Below, piece after piece: positions 10,001 through 22,119 of a stretch of DNA of 64,000 nt. Location: positions 68,618,354-68,682,353 of the forward strand of contig OY979717.1 of NCBI GenBank assembly GCA_963855995.1, read 5' to 3'. The notes beneath the pieces were generated by a model. It was not told where the DNA came from. It did no database searches and worked only from the letters and a program-made list of their open reading frames with translations. Position 1 is the stretch's first letter. Each line of letters begins with the position of its first letter. This DNA is from Muricea muricata (Eukaryota > Cnidaria > Anthozoa > Malacalcyonacea > Plexauridae). The translations under genes were made by a program, and so were the position numbers.

Positions 10001-13000
10001 ATTTTACTACGAATACGTCATATGTATAAGGGATAATAATATATGCCTGTACTAAACGGTATTTCTTTATTTATTATTTCAAATATATTGATAAAATAGA
10101 GCATGTACAACTGTAAGTAGATGTTATTAAACAATTTCGGAGGTACACAATAAAAATTATTACTCGAATTACTTGAACATGTCTTGTTAAAATGAGACAA
10201 AGTTCCAGAGTTTGCTGAGCCGCTCAGACAATCACTTTCAAAAGTAGTTGGGACACCAACGGTTTCACGTTACATTTGCCTTTCCACAATTATTTCGTCA
10301 AAAAATTTGACCTCCCCCTCCCCCGCTCCCCCATTCAATGTTGGGTTTGATGTTTGAGTATCAATGGCCAACACAAATATGTGGCAGCCACGACTCAACA
10401 TTGAATAGGGGGCGAGGGGGGTGGAGGTTTAACAATATTTTAGTGAAAATCTTGATGTGTCCCAACACTTTTGAAAGTGATTGTCTGCGGTGAAATAACA
10501 CTCTATTACAACTTTCCATGTTCTAAACAAAAGTAGCTTTGAAATATGAACACGTATGTAAGCCAGAACACAATTTTTGGATAAATAGATTATGTAGGGT
10601 TTCCGAACAGACAATTTGGAACAAAATGTCACTAAGTTAATAATTAATAGAATATTGCGTATTGGGGTTAGCATATATGTGCAGTACAATATGTTTAAAT
10701 TCAAGTATTTCATTCTAGCTTGCAGCTATGAATTAGAATAGTCTAATTTATCATCATAGATATCAGTGGAATGAGGAAGGAGCATTTTTTCTTTAATTAT
10801 AATACAGTACGTCTTGCATTAACAGATGGCAGTCAACTTCCGGTTATTATACTCTTGCGAAAGTAAACAGTAATGGCGATTAAAATGTTAAACGTCGGGT
10901 ACGTTTATTCGCAGAAATACCTGTTTGACAATGTTTAGTCAGTACAATACCATAGAATTGATGTTTCATACATCCGATGCAATCTTTTCAATACCTTCCG
11001 GTACATACGATCACATTTCATTGATTGCATGCGCAAGTGGTTGTCACTACGGTTGACACAGCACGGTTGACACTTACAAAATCTGAAATAATGACCGTAT
11101 AAAAAGATTTGAACAAAGTTTGAAATTGAATACATTATCTTGAGTGCACGAAACAATAATAATGCTAAAAATGAACAGCTATAAACTCCTTACTTAAGTT
11201 TTAGCACGGTTGACACTTTTATTTCAGAATAGAAATGATATCTCAAATAGACATTTTTAGATTTAAGTGTCAACCGTTCTATTTCCTATACTATTTACAA
11301 ATTTTCCTGACAAGTTAAGATTACCATATCAAGAAATGTGTATTCTGGACACTATTGCCACATGTTTGTTAAAATATTTAGAACCTTAACGCTTTACTGT
11401 TGGCAAAAAACGTTAAAATTGTGTGCGGTAAAAAGTGTCAACCGTGAGCAATTTCATTAGTAAGGATTATATGTCACAGTTATTGATATTGTTAATGAGG
11501 GCATTTGGTGTCCAGTAATAGTTTTGTGTACTCCTGCATAAACTTTATCAAATTTTCCTACTCTTTTTGCCTTTCGTAATGGCTTGGCTGTCCAGTTATC
11601 CTTTCACAATATTTCGTTGGACTGGAGTCTGGCGAGCTTTCAAGGCTAAAAGTTATGTCATATAAACATTATTCACGCCGTTCTATTAGCCTATCTTGCC
11701 CGTCTGTGAAGGATCGTCATCCATCAAAAATCCAAATTTTTGTTCACCCCAGGGGCAAAACGTTCAGTTAAATTTCCTCATAGCGAGACAGGTGAAATAT
11801 TATTCACTTATGTCACAGAATAGAAATAAACAGAAAGGCCACTCGAGTCGGAACCTTTGAAGTTTGTGTCTCCACGCATGTCTCATTACGCATGTTCATT
11901 ATGCAGGTTCTGGCCAGTCAATTGACTTTTCTGGCCAATAGGAACGCTGAACTGGCCGTTCCGCCATTATTCTGGCCAGATACGTGCATAAAAATAGGGG
12001 GACATGTTGCACTGCTGAGTGGCCCTACTGTTTATACCCTATACTGTGCTTATGTGTTCAAAATTTGCGTCAAATATGCAAATAATTTACGTGTTATATA
12101 TTCAACTTGCTATGCATCTTAAACAATAGTGTATGCCATAGTTGGTTTAGCAGATAAACATACACTAAACTCATGCGTCGAAAAAGTTCGGCTTCAAACA
12201 TCATATCGCTACGCATATTTTACTACGAATACGTCATATGTATAAGGGATAATAATATATGCCTGTACTAAACGGTATTTCTTTATTTATTATTTCAAAT
12301 ATATTGATAAAATAGAGCATGTACAACTGTAAGTAGATGTTATTAAACAATTTCGGAGGTACACAATAAAAATTATTACTCGAATTACTTGAACATGTCT
12401 TGTTAAAATGAGACAAAGTTCCAGAGTTTGCTGAGCCGCTCAGACAATCACTTTCAAAAGTAGTTGGGACACCAACGGTTTCACGTTACATTTGCCTTTC
12501 CACAATTATTTCGTCAAAAAATTTGACCTCCCCCTCCCCCGCTCCCCCATTCAATGTTGGGTTTGATGTTTGAGTATCAATGGCCAACACAAATATGTGG
12601 CAGCCACGACTCAACATTGAATAGGGGGCGAGGGGGGTGGAGGTTTAACAATATTTTAGTGAAAATCTTGATGTGTCCCAACACTTTTGAAAGTGATTGT
12701 CTGCGGTGAAATAACACTCTATTACAACTTTCCATGTTCTAAACAAAAGTAGCTTTGAAATATGAACACGTATGTAAGCCAGAACACAATTTTTGGATAA
12801 ATAGATTATGTAGGGTTTCCGAACAGACAATTTGGAACAAAATGTCACTAAGTTAATAATTAATAGAATATTGCGTATTGGGGTTAGCATATATGTGCAG
12901 TACAATATGTTTAAATTCAAGTATTTCATTCTAGCTTGCAGCTATGAATTAGAATAGTCTAATTTATCATCATAGATATCAGTGGAATGAGGAAGGAGCA

Positions 13001-16000
13001 TTTTTTCTTTAATTATAATACAGTACGTCTTGCATTAACAGATGGCAGTCAACTTCCGGTTATTATACTCTTGCGAAAGTAAACAGTAATGGCGATTAAA
13101 ATGTTAAACGTCGGGTACGTTTATTCGCAGAAATACCTATTTGACAATGTTTAGTCAGTACAATACCATAGAATTGATGTTTCATACATCCGATGCAATC
13201 TTTTCAATACCTTCCGGTACATACGATCACATTTCATTGATTGCATGCGCAAGTGGTTGTCACTACGGTTGACACAGCACGGTTGACACTTACAAAATCT
13301 GAAATAATGACCGTATAAAAAGATTTGAACAAAGTTTGAAATTGAATACATTATCTTGAGTGCACGAAACAATAATAATGCTAAAAATGAACAGCTATAA
13401 ACTCCTTACTTAAGTTTTAGCACGGTTGACACTTTTATTTCAGAATAGAAATGATATCTCAAATAGACATTTTTAGATTTAAGTGTCAACCGTTCTATTT
13501 CCTATACTATTTACAAATTTTCCTGACAAGTTAAGATTACCATATCAAGAAATGTGTATTCTGGACACTATTGCCACATGTTTGTTAAAATATTTAGAAC
13601 CTTAACGCTTTACTGTTGGCAAAAAACGTTAAAATTGTGTGCGGTAAAAAGTGTCAACCGTGAGCAATTTCATTAGTAAGGATTATATGTCACAGTTATT
13701 GATATTGTTAATGAGGGCATTTGGTGTCCAGTAATAGTTTTGTGTACTCCTGCATAAACTTTATCAAATTTTCCTACTCTTTTTGCCTTTCGTAATGGCT
13801 TGGCTGTCCAGTTATCCTTTCACAATATTTCGTTGGACTGGAGTCTGGCGAGCTTTCAAGGCTAAAAGTTATGTCATATAAACATTATTCACGCCGTTCT
13901 ATTAGCCTATCTTGCCCGTCTGTGAAGGATCGTCATCCATCAAAAATCCAAATTTTTGTTCACCCCAGGGGCAAAACGTTCAGTTAAATTTCCTCATAGC
14001 GAGACAGGTGAAATATTATTCACTTATGTCACAGAATAGAAATAAACAGAAAGGCCACTCGAGTCGGAACCTTTGAAGTTTGTGTCTCCACGCATGTCTC
14101 ATTACGCATGTTCATTATGCAGGTTCTGGCCAGTCAATTGACTTTTCTGGCCAATAGGAACGCTGAACTGGCCGTTCCGCCATTATTCTGGCCAGATACG
14201 TGCATAAAAATAGGGGGACATGTTGCACTGCTGAGTGGCCCTACTGTTTATACCCTATACTGTGCTTATGTGTTCAAAATTTGCGTCAAATATGCAAATA
14301 ATTTACGTGTTATATATTCAACTTGCTATGCATCTTAAACAATAGTGTATGCCATAGTTGGTTTAGCAGATAAACATACACTAAACTCATGCGTCGAAAA
14401 AGTTCGGCTTCAAACATCATATCGCTACGCATATTTTACTACGAATACGTCATATGTATAAGGGATAATAATATATGCCTGTACTAAACGGTATTTCTTT
14501 ATTTATTATTTCAAATATATTGATAAAATAGAGCATGTACAACTGTAAGTAGATGTTATTAAACAATTTCGGAGGTACACAATAAAAATTATTACTCGAA
14601 TTACTTGAACATGTCTTGTTAAAATGAGACAAAGTTCCAGAGTTTGCTGAGCCGCTCAGACAATCACTTTCAAAAGTAGTTGGGACACCAACGGTTTCAC
14701 GTTACATTTGCCTTTCCACAATTATTTCGTCAAAAAATTTGACCTCCCCCTCCCCCGCTCCCCCATTCAATGTTGGGTTTGATGTTTGAGTATCAATGGC
14801 CAACACAAATATGTGGCAGCCACGACTCAACATTGAATAGGGGGCGAGGGGGGTGGAGGTTTAACAATATTTTAGTGAAAATCTTGATGTGTCCCAACAC
14901 TTTTGAAAGTGATTGTCTGCGGTGAAATAACACTCTATTACAACTTTCCATGTTCTAAACAAAAGTAGCTTTGAAATATGAACACGTATGTAAGCCAGAA
15001 CACAATTTTTGGATAAATAGATTATGTAGGGTTTCCGAACAGACAATTTGGAACAAAATGTCACTAAGTTAATAATTAATAGAATATTGCGTATTGGGGT
15101 TAGCATATATGTGCAGTACAATATGTTTAAATTCAAGTATTTCATTCTAGCTTGCAGCTATGAATTAGAATAGTCTAATTTATCATCATAGATATCAGTG
15201 GAATGAGGAAGGAGCATTTTTTCTTTAATTATAATACAGTACGTCTTGCATTAACAGATGGCAGTCAACTTCCGGTTATTATACTCTTGCGAAAGTAAAC
15301 AGTAATGGCGATTAAAATGTTAAACGTCGGGTACGTTTATTCGCAGAAATACCTGTTTGACAATGTTTAGTCAGTACAATACCATAGAATTGATGTTTCA
15401 TACATCCGATGCAATCTTTTCAATACCTTCCGGTACATACGATCACATTTCATTGATTGCATGCGCAAGTGGTTGTCACTACGGTTGACACAGCACGGTT
15501 GACACTTACAAAATCTGAAATAATGACCGTATAAAAAGATTTGAACAAAGTTTGAAATTGAATACATTATCTTGAGTGCACGAAACAATAATAATGCTAA
15601 AAATGAACAGCTATAAACTCCTTACTTAAGTTTTAGCACGGTTGACACTTTTATTTCAGAATAGAAATGATATCTCAAATAGACATTTTTAGATTTAAGT
15701 GTCAACCGTTCTATTTCCTATACTATTTACAAATTTTCCTGACAAGTTAAGATTACCATATCAAGAAATGTGTATTCTGGACACTATTGCCACATGTTTG
15801 TTAAAATATTTAGAACCTTAACGCTTTACTGTTGGCAAAAAACGTTAAAATTGTGTGCGGTAAAAAGTGTCAACCGTGAGCAATTTCATTAGTAAGGATT
15901 ATATGTCACAGTTATTGATATTGTTAATGAGGGCATTTGGTGTCCAGTAATAGTTTTGTGTACTCCTGCATAAACTTTATCAAATTTTCCTACTCTTTTT

Positions 16001-19000
16001 GCCTTTCGTAATGGCTTGGCTGTCCAGTTATCCTTTCACAATATTTCGTTGGACTGGAGTCTGGCGAGCTTTCAAGGCTAAAAGTTATGTCATATAAACA
16101 TTATTCACGCCGTTCTATTAGCCTATCTTGCCCGTCTGTGAAGGATCGTCATCCATCAAAAATCCAAATTTTTGTTCACCCCAGGGGCAAAACGTTCAGT
16201 TAAATTTCCTCATAGCGAGACAGGTGAAATATTATTCACTTATGTCACAGAATAGAAATAAACAGAAAGGCCACTCGAGTCGGAACCTTTGAAGTTTGTG
16301 TCTCCACGCATGTCTCATTACGCATGTTCATTATGCAGGTTCTGGCCAGTCAATTGACTTTTCTGGCCAATAGGAACGCTGAACTGGCCGTTCCGCCATT
16401 ATTCTGGCCAGATACGTGCATAAAAATAGGGGGACATGTTGCACTGCTGAGTGGCCCTACTGTTTATACCCTATACTGTGCTTATGTGTTCAAAATTTGC
16501 GTCAAATATGCAAATAATTTACGTGTTATATATTCAACTTGCTATGCATCTTAAACAATAGTGTATGCCATAGTTGGTTTAGCAGATAAACATACACTAA
16601 ACTCATGCGTCGAAAAAGTTCGGCTTCAAACATCATATCGCTACGCATATTTTACTACGAATACGTCATATGTATAAGGGATAATAATATATGCCTGTAC
16701 TAAACGGTATTTCTTTATTTATTATTTCAAATATATTGATAAAATAGAGCATGTACAACTGTAAGTAGATGTTATTAAACAATTTCGGAGGTACACAATA
16801 AAAATTATTACTCGAATTACTTGAACATGTCTTGTTAAAATGAGACAAAGTTCCAGAGTTTGCTGAGCCGCTCAGACAATCACTTTCAAAAGTAGTTGGG
16901 ACACCAACGGTTTCACGTTACATTTGCCTTTCCACAATTATTTCGTCAAAAAATTTGACCTCCCCCTCCCCCGCTCCCCCATTCAATGTTGGGTTTGATG
17001 TTTGAGTATCAATGGCCAACACAAATATGTGGCAGCCACGACTCAACATTGAATAGGGGGCGAGGGGGGTGGAGGTTTAACAATATTTTAGTGAAAATCT
17101 TGATGTGTCCCAACACTTTTGAAAGTGATTGTCTGCGGTGAAATAACACTCTATTACAACTTTCCATGTTCTAAACAAAAGTAGCTTTGAAATATGAACA
17201 CGTATGTAAGCCAGAACACAATTTTTGGATAAATAGATTATGTAGGGTTTCCGAACAGACAATTTGGAACAAAATGTCACTAAGTTAATAATTAATAGAA
17301 TATTGCGTATTGGGGTTAGCATATATGTGCAGTACAATATGTTTAAATTCAAGTATTTCATTCTAGCTTGCAGCTATGAATTAGAATAGTCTAATTTATC
17401 ATCATAGATATCAGTGGAATGAGGAAGGAGCATTTTTTCTTTAATTATAATACAGTACGTCTTGCATTAACAGATGGCAGTCAACTTCCGGTTATTATAC
17501 TCTTGCGAAAGTAAACAGTAATGGCGATTAAAATGTTAAACGTCGGGTACGTTTATTCGCAGAAATACCTATTTGACAATGTTTAGTCAGTACAATACCA
17601 TAGAATTGATGTTTCATACATCCGATGCAATCTTTTCAATACCTTCCGGTACATACGATCACATTTCATTGATTGCATGCGCAAGTGGTTGTCACTACGG
17701 TTGACACAGCACGGTTGACACTTACAAAATCTGAAATAATGACCGTATAAAAAGATTTGAACAAAGTTTGAAATTGAATACATTATCTTGAGTGCACGAA
17801 ACAATAATAATGCTAAAAATGAACAGCTATAAACTCCTTACTTAAGTTTTAGCACGGTTGACACTTTTATTTCAGAATAGAAATGATATCTCAAATAGAC
17901 ATTTTTAGATTTAAGTGTCAACCGTTCTATTTCCTATACTATTTACAAATTTTCCTGACAAGTTAAGATTACCATATCAAGAAATGTGTATTCTGGACAC
18001 TATTGCCACATGTTTGTTAAAATATTTAGAACCTTAACGCTTTACTGTTGGCAAAAAACGTTAAAATTGTGTGCGGTAAAAAGTGTCAACCGTGAGCAAT
18101 TTCATTAGTAAGGATTATATGTCACAGTTATTGATATTGTTAATGAGGGCATTTGGTGTCCAGTAATAGTTTTGTGTACTCCTGCATAAACTTTATCAAA
18201 TTTTCCTACTCTTTTTGCCTTTCGTAATGGCTTGGCTGTCCAGTTATCCTTTCACAATATTTCGTTGGACTGGAGTCTGGCGAGCTTTCAAGGCTAAAAG
18301 TTATGTCATATAAACATTATTCACGCCGTTCTATTAGCCTATCTTGCCCGTCTGTGAAGGATCGTCATCCATCAAAAATCCAAATTTTTGTTCACCCCAG
18401 GGGCAAAACGTTCAGTTAAATTTCCTCATAGCGAGACAGGTGAAATATTATTCACTTATGTCACAGAATAGAAATAAACAGAAAGGCCACTCGAGTCGGA
18501 ACCTTTGAAGTTTGTGTCTCCACGCATGTCTCATTACGCATGTTCATTATGCAGGTTCTGGCCAGTCAATTGACTTTTCTGGCCAATAGGAACGCTGAAC
18601 TGGCCGTTCCGCCATTATTCTGGCCAGATACGTGCATAAAAATAGGGGGACATGTTGCACTGCTGAGTGGCCCTACTGTTTATACCCTATACTGTGCTTA
18701 TGTGTTCAAAATTTGCGTCAAATATGCAAATAATTTACGTGTTATATATTCAACTTGCTATGCATCTTAAACAATAGTGTATGCCATAGTTGGTTTAGCA
18801 GATAAACATACACTAAACTCATGCGTCGAAAAAGTTCGGCTTCAAACATCATATCGCTACGCATATTTTACTACGAATACGTCATATGTATAAGGGATAA
18901 TAATATATGCCTGTACTAAACGGTATTTCTTTATTTATTATTTCAAATATATTGATAAAATAGAGCATGTACAACTGTAAGTAGATGTTATTAAACAATT

Positions 19001-19441
19001 TCGGAGGTACACAATAAAAATTATTACTCGAATTACTTGAACATGTCTTGTTAAAATGAGACAAAGTTCCAGAGTTTGCTGAGCCGCTCAGACAATCACT
19101 TTCAAAAGTAGTTGGGACACCAACGGTTTCACGTTACATTTGCCTTTCCACAATTATTTCGTCAAAAAATTTGACCTCCCCCTCCCCCGCTCCCCCATTC
19201 AATGTTGGGTTTGATGTTTGAGTATCAATGGCCAACACAAATATGTGGCAGCCACGACTCAACATTGAATAGGGGGCGAGGGGGGCGGAGGTTTAACAAT
19301 ATTTTAGCTAAAATCTTGATGTGTCCCAACACTTTTGAAAGTGATTGTGTATAACACATGTGATACGTCATACAAAACATCTTTAGGTATGTTTAGGACG
19401 CACAGAAAAGCGAATTATTGACTTAAGCAACATTCCCAATA

Positions 19442-20461
19442 CAGTCAACTCCCGTTATAGCGGACACCCTGGGGACGGTCATTTAGTGTCCGTAATAGCG
19501 AGAGTCCCAGTAACGGGGTGCGAACAAAATTTCCAAATGTCAGTGTGTATAGAATGTCAGTAGTAAATAACAGTGTTTTTGGTTTAAAATGTCTAGTTTA
19601 TTAACATATAATTGAGGTTTATTGTGATGAACGAGCGCAAAGTACAAGTCAAATGTATCTAAATTTAACTAACCCTAACCAAATTACAACAATAGGAAAA
19701 AATCAGTGTCAAATGTCTTTTCTTTCCCTCACTGTAAAGATACTTCAGACAAAAAGTACATAAACAGTTCTATTTTGAGGCAAAGTACCTTTCTAGCGTG
19801 CTTTGGTGTGATCTTTCGTTCACGGAATCCTTACTTACTTTATCCGCTAGCAGGAAAAAAATCGTTTGTAAGTGAAAATTAAACTTTCCACGTTGAATAA
19901 AGAAAAGCTCTATGTTCCGTATGCTTTCAAGAACTTTTCGATAGCTCTTTTGGCTGCTCGTTGGAAAACTTTCATTTTCTTCGTCACCACTATCACCGTT
20001 ATCATCACTGTCACCTTAAACCTTGTCAGCAAACCACTCGAGGCTTTAAAGTTGGCATAACCTAGTTTGTCTGCAACTATCGTCGCAAATTCTTGGATCA
20101 AAGGACCATCAATTGGAATTCGCCGCTCTGTATTTTTCTTGAACCATTCCAGACAGCGTCATTTAAGTTTGCGTATTGAGAAGTGCCATTTCAGAAATAC
20201 AATATGTCACTAAAAAGCTACTTTACTTTCACGTTGTGTTTATAGAAAAATACTTCCAAAGTGTCCGTTGTAACGAGAGTAGAACAACAAAAATGTTTGT
20301 TCGGGACCACATAAAGTGTCCGCAATGCCGTAATAGCGAGAGTCCATAATAGCGAGAGTTTTTAATAGCGAGAGCTTCTGCAACATGATTTATAATAGGT
20401 TTCGCCGGGGAATTACAAAGTGTCCTTAATAGCGGGGTGTCCGTAAGGCGAGAGTTGACTG
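19442..20461. mobile_element. pogo/Tigger-like non-autonomous DNA transposon
   Basis: Ends CAGTCAACTCCCGTTATAGC and its counterpart ending GGCGAGAGTTGACTG, both flanked by TA. That is the form of Tc1/mariner-superfamily (pogo-type) elements. Internal subterminal motifs such as TGTCCGTAATAGCGAG are repeated near the right end. No transposase is visible. Confidence 0.68.
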
Positions 20462-20469
20462 TACTCCTA

Positions 20470-20742
20470 CTTCTCATGGCTCATGCAGCAAAGATTCGAC
20501 GCGCGAAGATTTGGATGATGGCCGGAACTGCAGCGCACAGAAAGTTTTTTAATGTCACAGCAATCAGCGAAAATCTACCAGTTGGTTCACTTTCCAGTCT
20601 ACTTCCTTTCCACGCTCTGACTGGTTGTGATACCACATCGTTCTTGTGTGATCACGGAAAAACATCGGCGTGGAAAATGTTTTTAGAGAAGCACAATCTT
20701 GTATCGTCGGTTGGTGAGGGGAATTTTACAAAGTGTGCTTAA
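20470..20742 (+). pseudogene. fragment of a transposon-associated ORF with an LTGCDTTS motif
   Basis: The plus frame reads AAKIRRAKIWMMAGTAAHRK and continues to FHALTGCDTTSFLCDHGK and SAWKMFLEKH. The motif 'FHAxTGCDTTS...GK..AW' recurs in uncharacterised multicopy ORFs of invertebrate and fish genomes, and I treat this as such a fragment. It is only about 85 codons long, with no start of its own and no downstream continuation. It sits exactly between two pogo-like right termini (20461 and 20790), the second of which ends GGCGAGAGCTGACTG followed by TA. It may therefore have been captured when that terminus was duplicated. Confidence 0.5.
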
Positions 20743-20790
20743 TAGCGGGGTGTCGTAATAGCGAGGTGTCCGTAAGGCGAGAGCTGACTG
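20733..20790. repeat. duplicated right terminus of the pogo-like element
   Basis: This stretch repeats the 3' end of the element at 19442-20461: TTACAAAGTGT, then CTTAATAGCGGGGTGTC, then GTGTCCGTAAGGCGAGAG ending in CTGACTG before TA. An alternative reading is one larger element, 19442-20790, with an internal copy of its end. The following stretch, 20791-21740, shows no gene I can support. Confidence 0.6.
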
Positions 20791-21748
20791 TATTGGCGTC
20801 TATAGGGACTTCTTGCGTTTCATAATTAGACTTCTTCGTACTTACAATAAAAAGACGCATTTAACAATTTGATGACTTCAATTGTAACTTTCTTTTTTGC
20901 GTTATTTTCAATGTATTTTTAGTAAATTATATATATCAGGTCATTGCGGTCTTATTTTGAGCCCAATGCAAACGCAATAATGACAACACGAAAATTGATT
21001 ACAGTAATACAGATCACCTTAGTGTATCAAATAGTACTACGGAAGAATATCAGTATTTCATACTAAAAAAAGAAAGAAAATTCGACTGTTTTTCCTATTT
21101 TCCTATCTGGTGATCGGGGCCAACATGGTGAGACAGTGGTCGCAAGGCGGACTTGTTCACAGCAAACCTGGTAATGTATATTTTTACTATCTTTCTACAT
21201 GTGTGCAACAACGGCAGCCTCACTTTCGACCATCCTTGTTTGTCATACCACGCCAAATAACGCAATTTCTACGGAGCGAACACTGGGTTGGCGATCTACA
21301 AATCGTGTAGACTGTGGTAGTGGATAACTTTTATCCCAACAAATTACTTCGACTACAATTTGGATACCACTCAAATATTTGACATTTGTGTGAGTAGCGA
21401 GTAATTCTCAGCAGACTGCACAGCCAAGTTCTAGTACAATTTTGTCAAGGTATTCCAAGAAAAAATGTTACTACTTGACTTGTTATAACTTAAAAAACTA
21501 ATACAAAGTGAGATTATATTTATCCCACATGCTTCCCAGGTTTCATCGCAATTCGCTGTTCGCATTTTACGTTAGTTTTAGTCCAGTAATTTGTGAATTG
21601 GCATTCAATGTATAATACTTATACCGACTATCTCGAGTTAAAACTTCTACTATCTTGTACATGACTTTTAAGAAGCTTAATAAGAGGCGTTAAAATATAT
21701 TGAAGTTTTATCGCCGGTTCCGTTGCTACCTCGTAACTAAGGAAAACT

Positions 21749-22007
21749 AGAATTCACCAATCCGGGACGAATGTGACTGAAAGCCGTACACGAGGTCGTA
21801 CTGAAAGGCAGCACAGAGAAAATAATGAAAGTATATCTGCTTTGAAGAAGTCGGTTGTCGAATTGGAAGCGCGTATGTGCAACGGTGTATACTTGTGGAG
21901 GATCAATGATTACTCCCGTCATCTTGACAGAGCACGTGATAATACCGTGACAGAGCTAGACAGTCAACCATTTTACACCAATATTTATGGTCATAAGCTT
22001 TGCCTCA
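21749..22007 (+). pseudogene. orphan TRAF exon: coiled coil plus start of MATH domain
   Basis: The open frame runs through a charged coiled coil (NNESISALKKSVVELEARM) into NGVYLWRINDYSRHLDRARD and QPFYTNIYGHKLCLR. This is the beginning of a TRAF-type MATH domain (family signature NGVxxWKIDDYS...SPPFYTSxxGYKLCLRxYLN). The exon ends at CTCAG|GTATGT, a good donor at the conserved position where the next exon would begin V-Y-L-N-G. No other TRAF exon was found on either side, and the LINE begins about 100 bp downstream. It is therefore either a fragment or one exon of a gene whose other parts lie elsewhere or were lost. Domain identity is confident; gene status is not. Confidence 0.75.
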
Positions 22008-22119
22008 GGTATGTTTACTTGAATCCTGTCAGATTCTGTTTCAAGACATCATTGCTTACGGACGTGTATTTCGAAGCTCCTCAAAAATCCTTTTGAGTCT
22101 GGTATACAATTTTGAAACG

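Larger units (their letters stand above)
5797..19347. repeat. 2,216-bp tandem array: six units with an inverted-repeat element at each junction
   Basis: The sequence repeats with an exact 2,216-bp period. A 255-bp inverted-repeat element begins each unit at 5797, 8013, 10229, 12445, 14661, 16877 and again at 19093, so there are seven such elements separating six spacers of about 1,960 bp. Units are almost identical. Differences seen by eye are an A/G at the 'ATACCTRTTT' site, an A/G in 'CAATRCC', and changes confined to the two outermost elements (CGCTTCCCC at 5890; GGGCGGAGG and TTAGCTAAAA near 19290). The spacers hold no recognisable gene; short ORFs of 60-94 codons recur in every unit but resemble no known family. 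Each spacer carries five ACGGTTGACAC motifs and a cluster of four CTGGCC motifs. Confidence 0.97.

Noticed and set aside
5997..19064. Four short ORFs (94, 73, 76 and 60 codons) recurring in every array unit
   Set aside because: They recur only because the unit recurs. They resemble no known family, have no codon-like pattern, and lie partly inside the MITE, so they are not reported as genes.
5797..19347. Idea that the tandem array is an rDNA, 5S or snRNA gene cluster
   Set aside because: No rRNA-like segments, no internal A/B or C boxes, and no snRNA consensus were seen in the unit.
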